Shown here: in pieces, positions 45,482 through 54,698 of the stretch
Numbering within the stretch: the first letter of the stretch is position 1
How the letters are laid out: the number at the start of each line of letters is the position of its first letter
Origin: Desulfomicrobium macestii
GTDB taxonomy: Bacteria; Desulfobacterota; Desulfovibrionia; Desulfovibrionales; Desulfomicrobiaceae
Reading direction: 5' to 3'
Assembly: GCF_014873765.1 (NCBI RefSeq)
Contig: NZ_JADBGG010000001.1
Location: forward strand, 62,001-126,000
Length of the DNA: 64,000 nt
The notes under the pieces: model-generated
What the model was told of the DNA's origin: nothing
The model's input: the letters and a program-made list of their open reading frames with translations, nothing else
Databases searched by the model: none
Made by a program: the position numbers and the translations under genes

Positions 45482-45946
45482 CTAGAGGGATTGTTTGTTG
45501 GTTTTTGGGGCGACCACGAGCGTGTTGCCCGATACGTCGCGGATCTGGACCCGGTCTCCCAACTGCACGGGTTCGTCACAGATGAAGGACCACTCGTCGT
45601 CTCCGAGCAGGGGTTTGGAGAAGCGTACGACGCCGCGCCGGTCGCCCTCGGGGGTGCGGATGACCAGGCCGGTTTCGCCGAGGAGCGCCTCACGGGACAT
45701 GCCGGCGCGGGTCTTGTCCACCATGCGCGGTTTCATGACCAGAAACCAGAACGCGGTCAAAAGTGCGGAGAATATGGTCCACAGCAACAGCTGCAAGGTC
45801 AGGCTCAGGGCCGGGACAAGCCAGATCAGACCGCCCACTGCCAGTGCGCCCAGCCCGAACCAGAAAATGGTGAAGCTTGGGATGAACAGTTCAGAGATGA
45901 TCAGGATCATCCCGAATACAAGCCAGTGCCAATATTGAAGTTCCAT
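45482..45946 (-). CDS. NfeD-like membrane protein
   Basis: 154 aa with three helices in the first 85 residues (HWLVFGMILIISELFIPSF, LGALAVGGLIWLVPALS and LLLWTIFSALLTAFWFLV) and a C-terminal OB-fold domain (LLGETGLVIRTPEG to VRDVSG). It forms a pair with the SPFH gene. ATG 45946 follows GGGAG; the longer frame upstream is not coding. Confidence 0.9.
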   Translation of the reverse strand: MELQYWHWLVFGMILIISELFIPSFTIFWFGLGALAVGGLIWLVPALSLTLQLLLWTIFSALLTAFWFLVMKPRMVDKTRAGMSREALLGETGLVIRTPEGDRRGVVRFSKPLLGDDEWSFICDEPVQLGDRVQIRDVSGNTLVVAPKTNKQSL

Positions 45947-46288
45947 GAGTGCTCCCGAAAAAAAGTGATTCGTTTTGGCGCTGCCCATTGCTAGCAGGGT
46001 CCTGGCCGTAAGGCCAGCGCCGGGTTCAGGCGGAAGGCGGCGCGATACGGCGGTGCGGCGGATTTTGTCGCAATTCGATTCCCCGCGCGCCTGTACCGGG
46101 AGCCGGAGTGGCTGTCCGCTGGTTGGGGCGGGTCCATCGCTGACCTGTGAAATCAGTATTTTTCGGTGAGCATTGTCCCTGAAAATACCTATCCTCCGTA
46201 AGATCATTATAAACTTCTTAGTGTATTTAATGATCTGGTTCCTTCTCATATACTGAAAGTTAAAATCAGGTTCGAGGAGGAAGGAGTG
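45947..46288 (+). promoter_or_regulatory. Divergent promoter region of nfeD and the C1 peptidase
   Basis: The stretch contains an inverted repeat AGATCATTA / TAATGATCT at 46201-46209 and 46228-46236, 53 bases before the peptidase start, and a weak CTGGCC-gtaa-GGCCAG at 46002-46017. No gene. Confidence 0.55.
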
Positions 46289-47071
46289 ATGACAGATTTC
46301 ACGACGCGTATTCTCAATTGCATTCCATCCAGGAATACCGAGGCCGACTGGACCTTTGAAGACGCCGAGGACGCGGCCCTGCTCGATACGGCTCCCACGG
46401 TTCCGAAAGCGAAGGATCTGCGGGAGCCGTGGTGGGAAGTTGATGATCAGGGAGAGACGGGCTCCTGCGTGGGATGGGCCACGGCCAATTCGGTGCTGCG
46501 CTGGCACTATGTGAAGTCGGGCCTGCTGCCTGCGTTCGAAAGGCTGTCGGCAAGGTATGTCTGGATGGCTTCCAAGGAGACGGACATGTTCACGTCATAT
46601 CCCACGACCTTCATCGAGAACGCCGGGAGCAGCATCAAGGTGGCTCTTGATATCGCCAGGAAATTCGGCGTGGTGCCGGAGTCCGTGTTGCCGTTCCGGC
46701 ACGGCAGCCTGTATTCCGGGAGGCCGAATTCCTTTTACGCCCTGGCCGCCCGGTTCAAGATCTCCGGGTATTTTTCCCTGGGCGTGGATTTGTCCCAGTG
46801 GCGTGAGTGGCTGGCCTTCAACGGTCCCATTCTCACGCGTCTTGACGTCGATGACACATGGTATCAGGCCTCGGCCAGCGCAGGTGTTCTTGAAACCTAC
46901 AAAAAGGAGAGCGCCAGAGGGGGGCATGCGGTGGCCGTGGTTGGGTACGACAGTGACGGTTTCATTGTGCGCAATAGCTGGGGGGAGAAGTGGGGTGACG
47001 CCGGGTTCGCCCATGCGCGCGATTCCTACGTCGTGGCCGCGTTCACCGAAGCCTATGGCGTGGTGATGTGA
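46289..47071 (+). CDS. Papain-like (C1A) cysteine peptidase, cytoplasmic
   Basis: 260 aa with no signal peptide. Catalytic residues: Gln/Cys in VDDQGETGSCVGWATANSV, His in RGGHAVAVVGYD and Asn in VRNSWGEKWGDAGF. Short prodomain-like N terminus of about 40 residues. AGGAGGAAGG precedes ATG. A neighbouring gene encodes a membrane protein 29 bases downstream, so the pair is an operon; substrate and purpose are unknown. Confidence 0.86.
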   Translation: MTDFTTRILNCIPSRNTEADWTFEDAEDAALLDTAPTVPKAKDLREPWWEVDDQGETGSCVGWATANSVLRWHYVKSGLLPAFERLSARYVWMASKETDMFTSYPTTFIENAGSSIKVALDIARKFGVVPESVLPFRHGSLYSGRPNSFYALAARFKISGYFSLGVDLSQWREWLAFNGPILTRLDVDDTWYQASASAGVLETYKKESARGGHAVAVVGYDSDGFIVRNSWGEKWGDAGFAHARDSYVVAAFTEAYGVVM

Positions 47072-47099
47072 TGCACGTTTTGGTCAGGAGGCAAAGAAC

Positions 47100-47597
47100 A
47101 TGATCCCGGGTCCCGACGCCGCGTATGATCGCCTGCTGGATGTCCTGGGGGCCCTGCTCCTGCTGGTCGTGTTGGCCATGCTGCTGGAGCGGGCTCTGGC
47201 CCTTGTCTTCGAGTATCACTGGTTTCGAAGGCTATCCGACAGGGTGCCCGGGCTCAAGACTCCCATCGCGCTGCTGGTGTCCTGGTTCACCTGTCGGCAC
47301 ATCCGGTTCGACATCCTGGCACGGCTGTTTTCCCCCGCGCCGGACGCTTCCTCCTCGACCGAAATCGGGGTGCTGATCACTTCGGCCGTGGTGGCGGGGG
47401 GCAGCGCCGCGGCCATTACCCTGTTTCAAGGGGTGCTGCATTTCGGCCGGGACGCACGTCTGGGCCTGATGGAGGCCCACAGGGCCGCCATAGAGGCGAA
47501 GACGGCGGAGGCCAGACTGCGTACGAACAGGGCCGAAGCGGCCAGTTTCAGGGAATCGACGACCGGCTTCCGGGCCCAAGGCGCGGACGATGCCTGA
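47100..47597 (+). CDS. Small membrane protein next to the C1 peptidase
   Basis: 165 aa. Two hydrophobic segments (about 13-38 and 87-112) and a C-terminal helical, Arg/Ala-rich tail that may form a coiled coil. No family recognised. AGGAGG lies upstream. Co-expression with the C1 peptidase is the only clue to its role. Confidence 0.75.
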   Translation: MIPGPDAAYDRLLDVLGALLLLVVLAMLLERALALVFEYHWFRRLSDRVPGLKTPIALLVSWFTCRHIRFDILARLFSPAPDASSSTEIGVLITSAVVAGGSAAAITLFQGVLHFGRDARLGLMEAHRAAIEAKTAEARLRTNRAEAASFRESTTGFRAQGADDA

Positions 47598-47928
47598 AAT
47601 CTGACGCCCGCAAGACATCGCGTCACGCCGCAACAATTGTGTTCCCAACATCCTGACGATCCCGCTTCGAGGAGCCGCCCCCTGAAGAGATTGCCCCATC
47701 CATTTTGCCCGGATCGCTTATTCCAAGATATTCCAGCCGATTCCGATTCCCCATGGCGCTTGTTTGTGAAATGGCGCTCAAGTCGGTCTTCGCCATATTG
47801 ACAATCGATGGTCTTTTCGCATAGCCGTTTCGCAGCTTCACGAATAGGTTCTCTCAGCGGAACGAGTTGTTCATTATTTCGACATTCCCAATCGTTCAGC
47901 GAATTTTCATCGTCAACCGGAATCATCC
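47598..47928. other. Non-coding region before the IclR gene
   Basis: I see no gene on the plus strand. The minus strand has an open frame (47426-47959) with protein-like composition in part, but it overlaps the small membrane-protein gene and has no ribosome site. Confidence 0.4.
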
Positions 47929-48696
47929 ATGGCAGGCAAGGACAACAGTTCCGAAACATTGGCCAAAGGCCTCTGGATTCTTGATATTTTCGGCGATGAC
48001 GACGTCGGTTACACTCTCGCCCAGATTTCCCGCCGCACAGGCATCAACAAGACCTCCATATACAGATACGTGAACACCTTTTGCGACCTCGGCTTCCTGA
48101 AGCGCGACGATCGTACCGGCCTGTACAGGCTGGGGGTGCGCATGTTGGCCCTGGCCCACGCCATGCTTGAAAAAAGCGAGCTGGAGCGCGCCGTCAAGAC
48201 TCAGGTCGACGCAGCCCATGAGCGCCACGGAGTGCATGTCGACGTCGGCCTTTTGTCCGGGGACTCCATCTACCTGATTTACCGCCGTGAATCCCAGGAC
48301 ACCAAGGCATTCCGTTCGTTCAGCTATGGCTCCGAGCCTTATTACCTGGCCGCCGGCAAGGCGGCCATGGCCTTCATGACCGACGAAGAGCTTGAAGCCT
48401 TTGTCTCGCGACTGGATCTGACCCCCAAAACCGACAAGACAATCACTTCAGCGCCGGAACTGCTGGCGGATCTGCGTCAGTCCGTCGAGCGCGGCTATAC
48501 CCGCAACCGCGAAGAGTTCGTGCCCGGACTCATCGCCATCGGCGCGCCGCTGTACAGCCTGCGCACGGGCAAGGTCGTTGGCGGGGTGAGCTTTGATTCC
48601 TCCACGGACCGCTTCTCCATGGAGGAGTTTGAAAGCCGTTTCGCCGGGTATCTGGTGGAACTGGCCAAGAAAATTTCCGCGGTGGTGTCCTGGTAA
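47929..48696 (+). CDS. IclR-family transcriptional regulator
   Basis: 255 aa. An N-terminal winged helix (TLAQISRRTGINKTSIYRYVNTFCDLGFLKRDD) is followed by the IclR effector-binding domain (about 75-255; HVDVGLLSGDSIYLIYRRES and YYLAAGKAAMAFM). IclR proteins sense small acids or aromatics. It is on the same strand and 197 bases upstream of livJ, so it probably controls the liv operon. Confidence 0.9.
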   Translation: MAGKDNSSETLAKGLWILDIFGDDDVGYTLAQISRRTGINKTSIYRYVNTFCDLGFLKRDDRTGLYRLGVRMLALAHAMLEKSELERAVKTQVDAAHERHGVHVDVGLLSGDSIYLIYRRESQDTKAFRSFSYGSEPYYLAAGKAAMAFMTDEELEAFVSRLDLTPKTDKTITSAPELLADLRQSVERGYTRNREEFVPGLIAIGAPLYSLRTGKVVGGVSFDSSTDRFSMEEFESRFAGYLVELAKKISAVVSW

Positions 48697-48893
48697 ATCC
48701 GGGAACATCGCTGCCCCGGAGCCCGCATGGGCTCCACCCTGGACGAGGAGAAAGGGAAGCCGGAAGCGTTGGGTTTCCGGGTTCATGGCAGGCTTCGACG
48801 AGTTTTCGCGAAGCCAAACGGCAGCCGGTGATGAGTGGCGCATCGCGTGACGTCATCTATCGGAATTCAACGTTCACCTTGGAGGAGTTTTTG

Positions 48894-50033
48894 ATGAAAC
48901 GACTAGGAGTCCTGTGCATGGTTTTGGCCATGGTTTGCGGCTTCGCCGGCATGTCCGTGGCAGCCGACGACACTGTGAAAATTGGCGTGTTTCTGCCCCT
49001 GACCGGCCAGAATGCTTTTGGCGGCCAGTTGGAATTGGAAGGCGTGCAGATGGCCCACAAGGAAATGGGCGAGATTCTCGGCAAGAAGGTCGAGCTGTTC
49101 GTGGTTGACAACAAGTCCGATAAGGTCGAGTCCGCCAACGCAGTCAAGCGCCTGATCGAAAAGGAAAAAGTCCAGGCCATCATCGGCACCTACGGTTCTT
49201 CCCTGGCCATGGCTGGTGGTGAAGTTTCCGAAAAGGCCGGTATCCCCCAGGTCGGCACCAGCTGCACCAACCCGCTGGTCACCCAGGGCAAGAAGTACAT
49301 CTTCCGCGTGTGCTTCATCGATCCCTTCCAGGGCGCCGGCGCAGCCACCTATGCCTACCGCGATCTGGGCCTGAAAAAGGCCGCCCTGCTGATCGACGTG
49401 GCCAACGACTATTCCGTGGGTCTGGCCAGCTTCTTCAAGAAGTCTTTCACCAAGCTCGGCGGCGAAGTCGTCGCAACCCTGAACTACCAGTCCGGCGACC
49501 AGGATTTCACTGCTCAGTTGCAGGAAATCATGAGCAAGCAGCCTGACGTGCTCTTCATTCCTTCCTACTTTTCCGAAGGCGCCATCATCATGAAGCAGGT
49601 CCAGGAACTGGGCGGAACCTTCAGGATCATGGGCGGCGACGCCATGGACAACCCGGAGATCACCGCCATCGGCGGCTCTGCCGTGGAAGGTTTCATGCAC
49701 ACCACCTTCCCTTACGATCCTTCCATGCCCGATATGAACCCCGTGGCCCGCAAGTTCACCGACGAGTGGATCAAGATCAATCCCGACAAGGATCCCAACG
49801 TCAACGCCGCCTTGGGCTATGACGCTTACATGATCATCATGGACGCCATCACCCGCGCCGGTTCCGCCGAACCCCAGGCCATCACCGACGCCCTGGCCGC
49901 TACCAAGGGCTTTGTCGGCGTGACGGGCACCACGACCATCAACGAGACCCACGACGCTGAAAAGCCCGTTGGCCTGGTCATGATCAAGGACGGCAAGAAG
50001 ACGTACGTCGGTGCCATCACTCCCGAACTCTAA
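48894..50033 (+). CDS. livJ: Branched-chain amino-acid ABC transporter, substrate-binding protein
   Basis: 379 aa. A Sec signal peptide (residues 1-23, cleaved near SVAA/DD), then a type I periplasmic binding fold (VKIGVFLPLTGQNAFGG and IIGTYGSSLAMAGGEVSEKAGIPQVGTSC). The start is ATG 48894 with GGAGGAG six bases upstream. Amino-acid-like ligands are typical, but related LivJ proteins bind other compounds. The transport genes follow on the same strand. Confidence 0.92.
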   Translation: MKRLGVLCMVLAMVCGFAGMSVAADDTVKIGVFLPLTGQNAFGGQLELEGVQMAHKEMGEILGKKVELFVVDNKSDKVESANAVKRLIEKEKVQAIIGTYGSSLAMAGGEVSEKAGIPQVGTSCTNPLVTQGKKYIFRVCFIDPFQGAGAATYAYRDLGLKKAALLIDVANDYSVGLASFFKKSFTKLGGEVVATLNYQSGDQDFTAQLQEIMSKQPDVLFIPSYFSEGAIIMKQVQELGGTFRIMGGDAMDNPEITAIGGSAVEGFMHTTFPYDPSMPDMNPVARKFTDEWIKINPDKDPNVNAALGYDAYMIIMDAITRAGSAEPQAITDALAATKGFVGVTGTTTINETHDAEKPVGLVMIKDGKKTYVGAITPEL

Positions 50034-50108
50034 TTCTCTGAATGAGCGCTTTTTTGGCGTGAGCGGCAGGGGGAAACCCCTGCCGCCGTATTCAGACAAG
50101 GATCGTCC

Positions 50109-51002
50109 ATGAATCTGGCAACATTCATCCAGCACTTCCTGAACAGCCTGACCCTGGGCAGCCTCTATGCGCTTATCGCCATCGGCTACACCATGGTCTA
50201 CGGCATTTTGCGTTTGATCAACTTCGCGCACAGCGAAATTTTCATGCTCGGCGCCTACTTCGTTTTCTGGGGCATCACCCTTTTTCACATGCCCTGGGCC
50301 GTGGCCATGGTCGCGTCCATCATTTTTGTCGCGGGGATAGGCATCCTGGTCGATCGTATCGCCTACCGCCCCCTGCGCGACGCGCCCCGCATTTCGGCTC
50401 TGATCAGCGCCATCGGCGTTTCCTTTTTCCTGCAGAACGTGGCCATCGTCTTCTTTCAGGCCATCCCGCGCCAGGTGTACCGCCCTCTGTGGCTGGAAAC
50501 GCCCATGCTCTGGGGTGACGTGCGCGTCCTGCCTTTGACCCTTTTCGTACCGGTGCTGTCGTTCTTTTTGATGATGGGTCTGGTCTACATCGTCTATCAC
50601 ACCAAGGCAGGCCTTGGCATGCGGGCCATCAGCAAGGATATCGAGACCAGTTATCTCATGGGCGTGCCCGTGAACAAGGTCATCGCATTGACATTCGGCA
50701 TCGGGTCGGCCCTGGCCGCGGCCAGCGGCATCATGTGGGCCCTGCGCTATCCCCAGCTTCAGCCCATCATGGGCACGATCCCCGGCTTCAAGGCCTTTAT
50801 CGCGGCTGTTTTCGGCGGCATCGGTTCCATCCAGGGCGCCGTCATCGGCGGTCTGGCCCTGGGTTTCATTGAAATCATGACCGTGGCATTTTTTCCGGAT
50901 CTGGCAGGATACCGCGATGCATTCGCTTTCATCCTGTTGATCGGCATCCTGCTGGTCAAACCGACCGGTATCATGGGCGTCAAGACGGAGGACAAGGTCT
51001 GA
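50109..51002 (+). CDS. livH: Branched-chain amino-acid ABC transporter permease LivH
   Basis: 297 aa with about eight helices. The family core is SLYALIAIGYTMVYGILRLINFAHSE near the start and ASGIMWALRYPQLQP late. Overlaps livM by one base (TGATG). Confidence 0.95.
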   Translation: MNLATFIQHFLNSLTLGSLYALIAIGYTMVYGILRLINFAHSEIFMLGAYFVFWGITLFHMPWAVAMVASIIFVAGIGILVDRIAYRPLRDAPRISALISAIGVSFFLQNVAIVFFQAIPRQVYRPLWLETPMLWGDVRVLPLTLFVPVLSFFLMMGLVYIVYHTKAGLGMRAISKDIETSYLMGVPVNKVIALTFGIGSALAAASGIMWALRYPQLQPIMGTIPGFKAFIAAVFGGIGSIQGAVIGGLALGFIEIMTVAFFPDLAGYRDAFAFILLIGILLVKPTGIMGVKTEDKV

Positions 51003-52039
51003 TGAACCGCAGTACAACCATTTTTCTCAACTTCGTTCTGGTGGCCTGTCTGGGCCTATTTCTGTGGTGGGCCGAGGGCAACCTCGACGGCTACAAGATT
51101 CAGATCCTGAATCTCATCGCCGTGAACATCATCCTGGCACTGTCGCTCAACCTCATCTACGGCTTTACCGGCATGTTCAGCCTGGGACACGCGGGCTTCA
51201 TGGCCATCGGCGCCTATGTCTGCTCCATCCTGATCATGACCCCCGACCAGAAGATCACGCTCTTCATCCTGGAGGAAGCGTATCCATGGGTGCAGAATTC
51301 CCATGCGCCATTTTTGGTGGCCGTGATCGCGGGCGGTCTGGTGGCTGCCCTCTTCGGGCTCGTCATCGGCACGCCCCTGCTGCGCCTGGGTGACGACTAT
51401 CTGGGCATCGCCACTCTCGGCTTCGCGGAGATCGTGCGCGTCATCGCCAACAACATCCCCCGCGTGACCAACGGCGCCCTCGGCTTCAAGGGTATCCCGG
51501 ATCATGCGAACCTGTGGTGGAACTATGGCTGGTGCCTGCTGACCCTGTATTTCGTGATCCGGATTCTCGGCAGCAACACGGGCAATGTCTTCAAGGCCAT
51601 TCGCGACGACGAGACCGCGGCCAAGGCCATGGGCGTCGATGTCTTTCGCGTCAAGCTCCTGTCCTTTATCTTCGGCGCTTTCTTCGCCGGTGTCGGCGGG
51701 GCGCTTCTGGGCAGCCTGCTGACCACCATCGATCCCAAGATGTTTCTTTTCACCCTGACCTTCAACGTGCTCATGATCGTTGTCACCGGCGGACTCGGCT
51801 CCATCACCGGTTCCATCATCGCCGGAGTGGGCATCACCGTGGTGCTCGAATGGCTCAGGTTCGTGGAAAATCCCATCACCATCGGCGATTGGAGCATGGA
51901 CGGCATTCCGGGCATGCGCATGGTGGTCTTTTCCCTGGTGCTCATCTTGGTCATCCTCTTCAGGCGCGAGGGCATCATGGGCATGCGTGAAATCACCTGG
52001 GACGGCGTGGCCAGGTTCATGAAGCGAGGTAAGGCATGA
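51002..52039 (+). CDS. livM: Branched-chain amino-acid ABC transporter permease LivM
   Basis: 345 aa, about nine helices. Family signatures: NIILALSLNLIYGFTGMFSLGHAGFMAIGAY and the cytoplasmic loop RDDETAAKAMGVDVFRVK. It pairs with LivH and overlaps livG by four bases. Confidence 0.95.
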   Translation: MNRSTTIFLNFVLVACLGLFLWWAEGNLDGYKIQILNLIAVNIILALSLNLIYGFTGMFSLGHAGFMAIGAYVCSILIMTPDQKITLFILEEAYPWVQNSHAPFLVAVIAGGLVAALFGLVIGTPLLRLGDDYLGIATLGFAEIVRVIANNIPRVTNGALGFKGIPDHANLWWNYGWCLLTLYFVIRILGSNTGNVFKAIRDDETAAKAMGVDVFRVKLLSFIFGAFFAGVGGALLGSLLTTIDPKMFLFTLTFNVLMIVVTGGLGSITGSIIAGVGITVVLEWLRFVENPITIGDWSMDGIPGMRMVVFSLVLILVILFRREGIMGMREITWDGVARFMKRGKA

Positions 52040-52815
52040 GCATGATTCTTGAGACAAAAAATCTGACCATGCGCTTCGGAGGCCTGGTCGCCGTCTCCGA
52101 CTTCACCGCGAGCGTGCCCCAGGGCAGCATCACTGGGCTGATCGGTCCCAACGGCGCGGGCAAGACCACCTGCTTCAACATGGTCACGGGTTTTTACCGT
52201 CCCTCCGAGGGCCAGGTCTTCTTCGAGGGCAAGGAACTCACCGGCATGAATCCGCATCAGGTCTGCCGGGCCGGCATTGCCCGCACCTTTCAGAATATCC
52301 GCCTTTTCGGCAACGAGACGGCGCTGGAAAACGTCATGATCGGCAGTTTCGTGCGTCAGCGCACAGGCTGGATCCAGTCCGTGCTCATGACTCCGGCGTC
52401 GCTTCGGGAAGAAAAGGAGATCCGCAAGAAATCCATGGAACTCCTCGAAATCGTCGGGCTTGGAGACATTGCCGCTGAAAAGGCCAACAGCCTGCCTTAC
52501 GGTGCGCAGCGCCGCCTCGAGATCGCTCGCGCCCTGGCCACCGGGCCTCGCTTCCTGCTGCTCGACGAGCCTGCGGCGGGCATGAACCCCCAGGAGTCCA
52601 TGGAACTCATGGACTTCATCCGCACCATCCGGACCCGCTTCGACCTGACCATCCTGCTCATCGAGCACGACATGAAAGTGGTCATGGGCGTGTGCGAGCA
52701 CATGTGGGTTCTGGACTACGGTGTGACCATCGCCGAGGGCGGTCCGGAATCCATCCAGTCCAATCCCAAGGTCATTGAAGCCTATCTGGGTGAGGAGTAC
52801 GTGAAATATGCTTAA
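52036..52815 (+). CDS. livG: Branched-chain amino-acid ABC transporter ATPase LivG
   Basis: 259 aa. Walker A GPNGAGKTTCF, signature PYGAQRRLEIARAL (Liv-type variant of LSGGQ), Walker B LLLDEPAAG and H-loop LIEHDMKVV. One of two ATPases, coupled by overlapping start and stop codons. Confidence 0.95.
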   Translation: MSMILETKNLTMRFGGLVAVSDFTASVPQGSITGLIGPNGAGKTTCFNMVTGFYRPSEGQVFFEGKELTGMNPHQVCRAGIARTFQNIRLFGNETALENVMIGSFVRQRTGWIQSVLMTPASLREEKEIRKKSMELLEIVGLGDIAAEKANSLPYGAQRRLEIARALATGPRFLLLDEPAAGMNPQESMELMDFIRTIRTRFDLTILLIEHDMKVVMGVCEHMWVLDYGVTIAEGGPESIQSNPKVIEAYLGEEYVKYA

Positions 52816-53512
52816 GATCAGTGACTTGCATGTATATTATGGGGGCATTCATGCCCTCAAGGGCATTTCCCTCGATGTGCCCACGGGCCAGATTGTGACC
52901 CTTATCGGAGCCAATGGCGCGGGCAAGAGCAGCACGCTTCGGGCCATCTCCGGGCTGATCAAGAACAAGAAGGGCACCATCACCTACAACGATCGCGACA
53001 TCACCACCCTTGATCCGGTGGAGATCGTCAAGGGTGGGATCGTCATGTCTCCGGAAGGGCGGCGCATCTTCCCGCACCTCTCGGTGACCGAGAACCTGTA
53101 TCTGGGGGCTTACAGCCGCAGCGACAAGGACGGGATCGAGCGGGACAAGGAGTGGGTCTTCGACCTATTCCCGCGCATGCGTGAACGCCAGAACCAGAAG
53201 GGCGGCACCCTGTCCGGCGGCGAACAGCAGATGCTGGCCGTGGGCAGGGCGCTGATGAGCGCTCCCGACGTGGTCATGCTCGACGAACCCTCTCTGGGTC
53301 TGGCTCCGCTCCTGGTCAAGGATGTTTTTGAGATCATCAAGATCATCAACGCCCAGGGCAAGACCGTCGTTCTGGTCGAACAGAACGCCTTCGCGGCCCT
53401 CAAGGTTGCCCACTACGCCTATGTGCTTGAAACCGGGGCCATTGTCCTGCAGGGGTCCGGCGAGGAACTGCTCAGTGACGATCGTGTCATCCAGGCCTAT
53501 CTTGGTGGCTGA
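52808..53512 (+). CDS. livF: Branched-chain amino-acid ABC transporter ATPase LivF
   Basis: 234 aa. Walker A GANGAGKSSTL, signature LSGGEQQMLAVGRAL, Walker B VVMLDEPSLG and the LivF-type LVEQNAFAAL. It overlaps livG by eight bases and ends the operon. Confidence 0.95.
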   Translation: MLKISDLHVYYGGIHALKGISLDVPTGQIVTLIGANGAGKSSTLRAISGLIKNKKGTITYNDRDITTLDPVEIVKGGIVMSPEGRRIFPHLSVTENLYLGAYSRSDKDGIERDKEWVFDLFPRMRERQNQKGGTLSGGEQQMLAVGRALMSAPDVVMLDEPSLGLAPLLVKDVFEIIKIINAQGKTVVLVEQNAFAALKVAHYAYVLETGAIVLQGSGEELLSDDRVIQAYLGG

Positions 53513-53581
53513 CGTCAATGCCGTGCGGCGGCAATGATCCCAAAAGGAACATGTGCGCGGCCAGCCTTCAGAACGAACACG

Positions 53582-53616
53582 AACCCTCCCACTCTTATGA
53601 GTCGGAGGGTTTTTTC
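53582..53616 (+). terminator. Intrinsic terminator of the liv operon
   Basis: AACCCTCC (53582-53589) pairs with GGAGGGTT (53604-53611), with an inner ACTC / GAGT extension, followed by T6. Confidence 0.9.
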
Positions 53617-53864
53617 ATGTGGACCGTGTGTCGATTTGCGCCAGCAAGGTACAAGCGCATCGAGCCAAACCCAGGTGAATCCTGGTTTCCCGCATGGTCA
53701 AATTGGACTTCTCATGACGGGCGCAACCGGGTATGGTGCGACATTGACGCATTTTCAGGCAAAGGCTTGCCTGCCGGAAGGATGATCCATCCGATGATCG
53801 AGGCGACCGCGACACATCCATCGTTCCGGTCCGCATTATCACGAATGTAACGGGAGACAATGGT
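53617..53864 (+). promoter_or_regulatory. Region upstream of nfnA
   Basis: No gene is credible; the open frame here reads like a shadow. It must hold the nfn promoter. GGGAG at 53852-53856 serves nfnA. Confidence 0.45.
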
Positions 53865-54698
53865 ATGTTCAAAATAGTCAAACGAGAGGAAATGGCCGGG
53901 GGCACGGTCATCCTGAATGAGATAGACGCGCCGCGCATTGCCGCCAAGGCTCGACCGGGCCAGTTTCTTATCTTGAAGGCCAACGAGGACGGCGAGCGCA
54001 TCCCGCTGACCATGGCCGAGACCGATCCGGTCAAGGGCACCGTCACGGTCATCTACATGGTGGTCGGCAAGAGTACCGAGCTTTTTTCCCGGCTTCAGGT
54101 CGGGGATTCCTTCCAGAACGTCATCGGACCCCTGGGCCAGCCGACGCACATCGAGGGTGGCAAGAACGTCGTCTGCGTCGGCGGCGGGACAGGGGTGGCG
54201 GTGCTGCATCCCATTGCCCGCGGCATGAAGGACGCCGGCTGCAAGGTGACATCCATCATAGGGGCCCGCAACAAGGATCTGCTTATTCTGGAAGACAAGA
54301 TGCGCCAAGCCTCCCATGACCTGCACGTCTGCACCGACGACGGCAGCCACGGACGCAAGGGCTTCGTGACCGAAGTGTTGCGGGAACTCCTGGAGCAGGG
54401 CGGGATCGACCAGGTGGTGGCCATCGGCCCCGTGCCGATGATGAAGTTCGTCTCGCTTCTGACCAAGGAATTCGGTGTCCCGACCCTGGTCAGCCTCAAC
54501 CCGATCATGATCGATGGCACCGGCATGTGCGGCGGGTGCCGGGTTTCCGTCGGCGGAGAGACAAAATTCGGCTGTGTGGACGGCCCGGAGTTCGACGGCC
54601 ACAAGGTGGATTTCGATGAATTGATCCTGCGTCTGCAGGCCTACACGGAACAGGAGAAGCTTAGTCGGCACCTGTGCAAATGCGAAGGAGAGCGCTAG
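53865..54698 (+). CDS. nfnA: NfnA, FAD/[2Fe-2S] subunit of NADH-dependent ferredoxin:NADP+ oxidoreductase
   Basis: 277 aa. A ferredoxin-NADP reductase-like fold with FAD site (PLTMAETD), an NAD site in VVCVGGGTGVAVLHP and a C-terminal [2Fe-2S] motif with Cys residues in GTGMCGGCRVSVGG plus FGCVDGPEFD. With NfnB it catalyses electron bifurcation between NADPH, NAD+ and ferredoxin. It ends immediately before the nfnB ATG. Confidence 0.93.
   Translation: MFKIVKREEMAGGTVILNEIDAPRIAAKARPGQFLILKANEDGERIPLTMAETDPVKGTVTVIYMVVGKSTELFSRLQVGDSFQNVIGPLGQPTHIEGGKNVVCVGGGTGVAVLHPIARGMKDAGCKVTSIIGARNKDLLILEDKMRQASHDLHVCTDDGSHGRKGFVTEVLRELLEQGGIDQVVAIGPVPMMKFVSLLTKEFGVPTLVSLNPIMIDGTGMCGGCRVSVGGETKFGCVDGPEFDGHKVDFDELILRLQAYTEQEKLSRHLCKCEGER

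Noticed and set aside
48903-51017. 704-codon minus-strand open frame across livJ and livH
   Set aside because: Antisense to the transporter genes, rich in Asp, Gly, His and Gln, with no ribosome site.
53518-53850. 110-codon frame between livF and nfnA
   Set aside because: It spans the liv terminator, has no ribosome site and no recognisable pattern.
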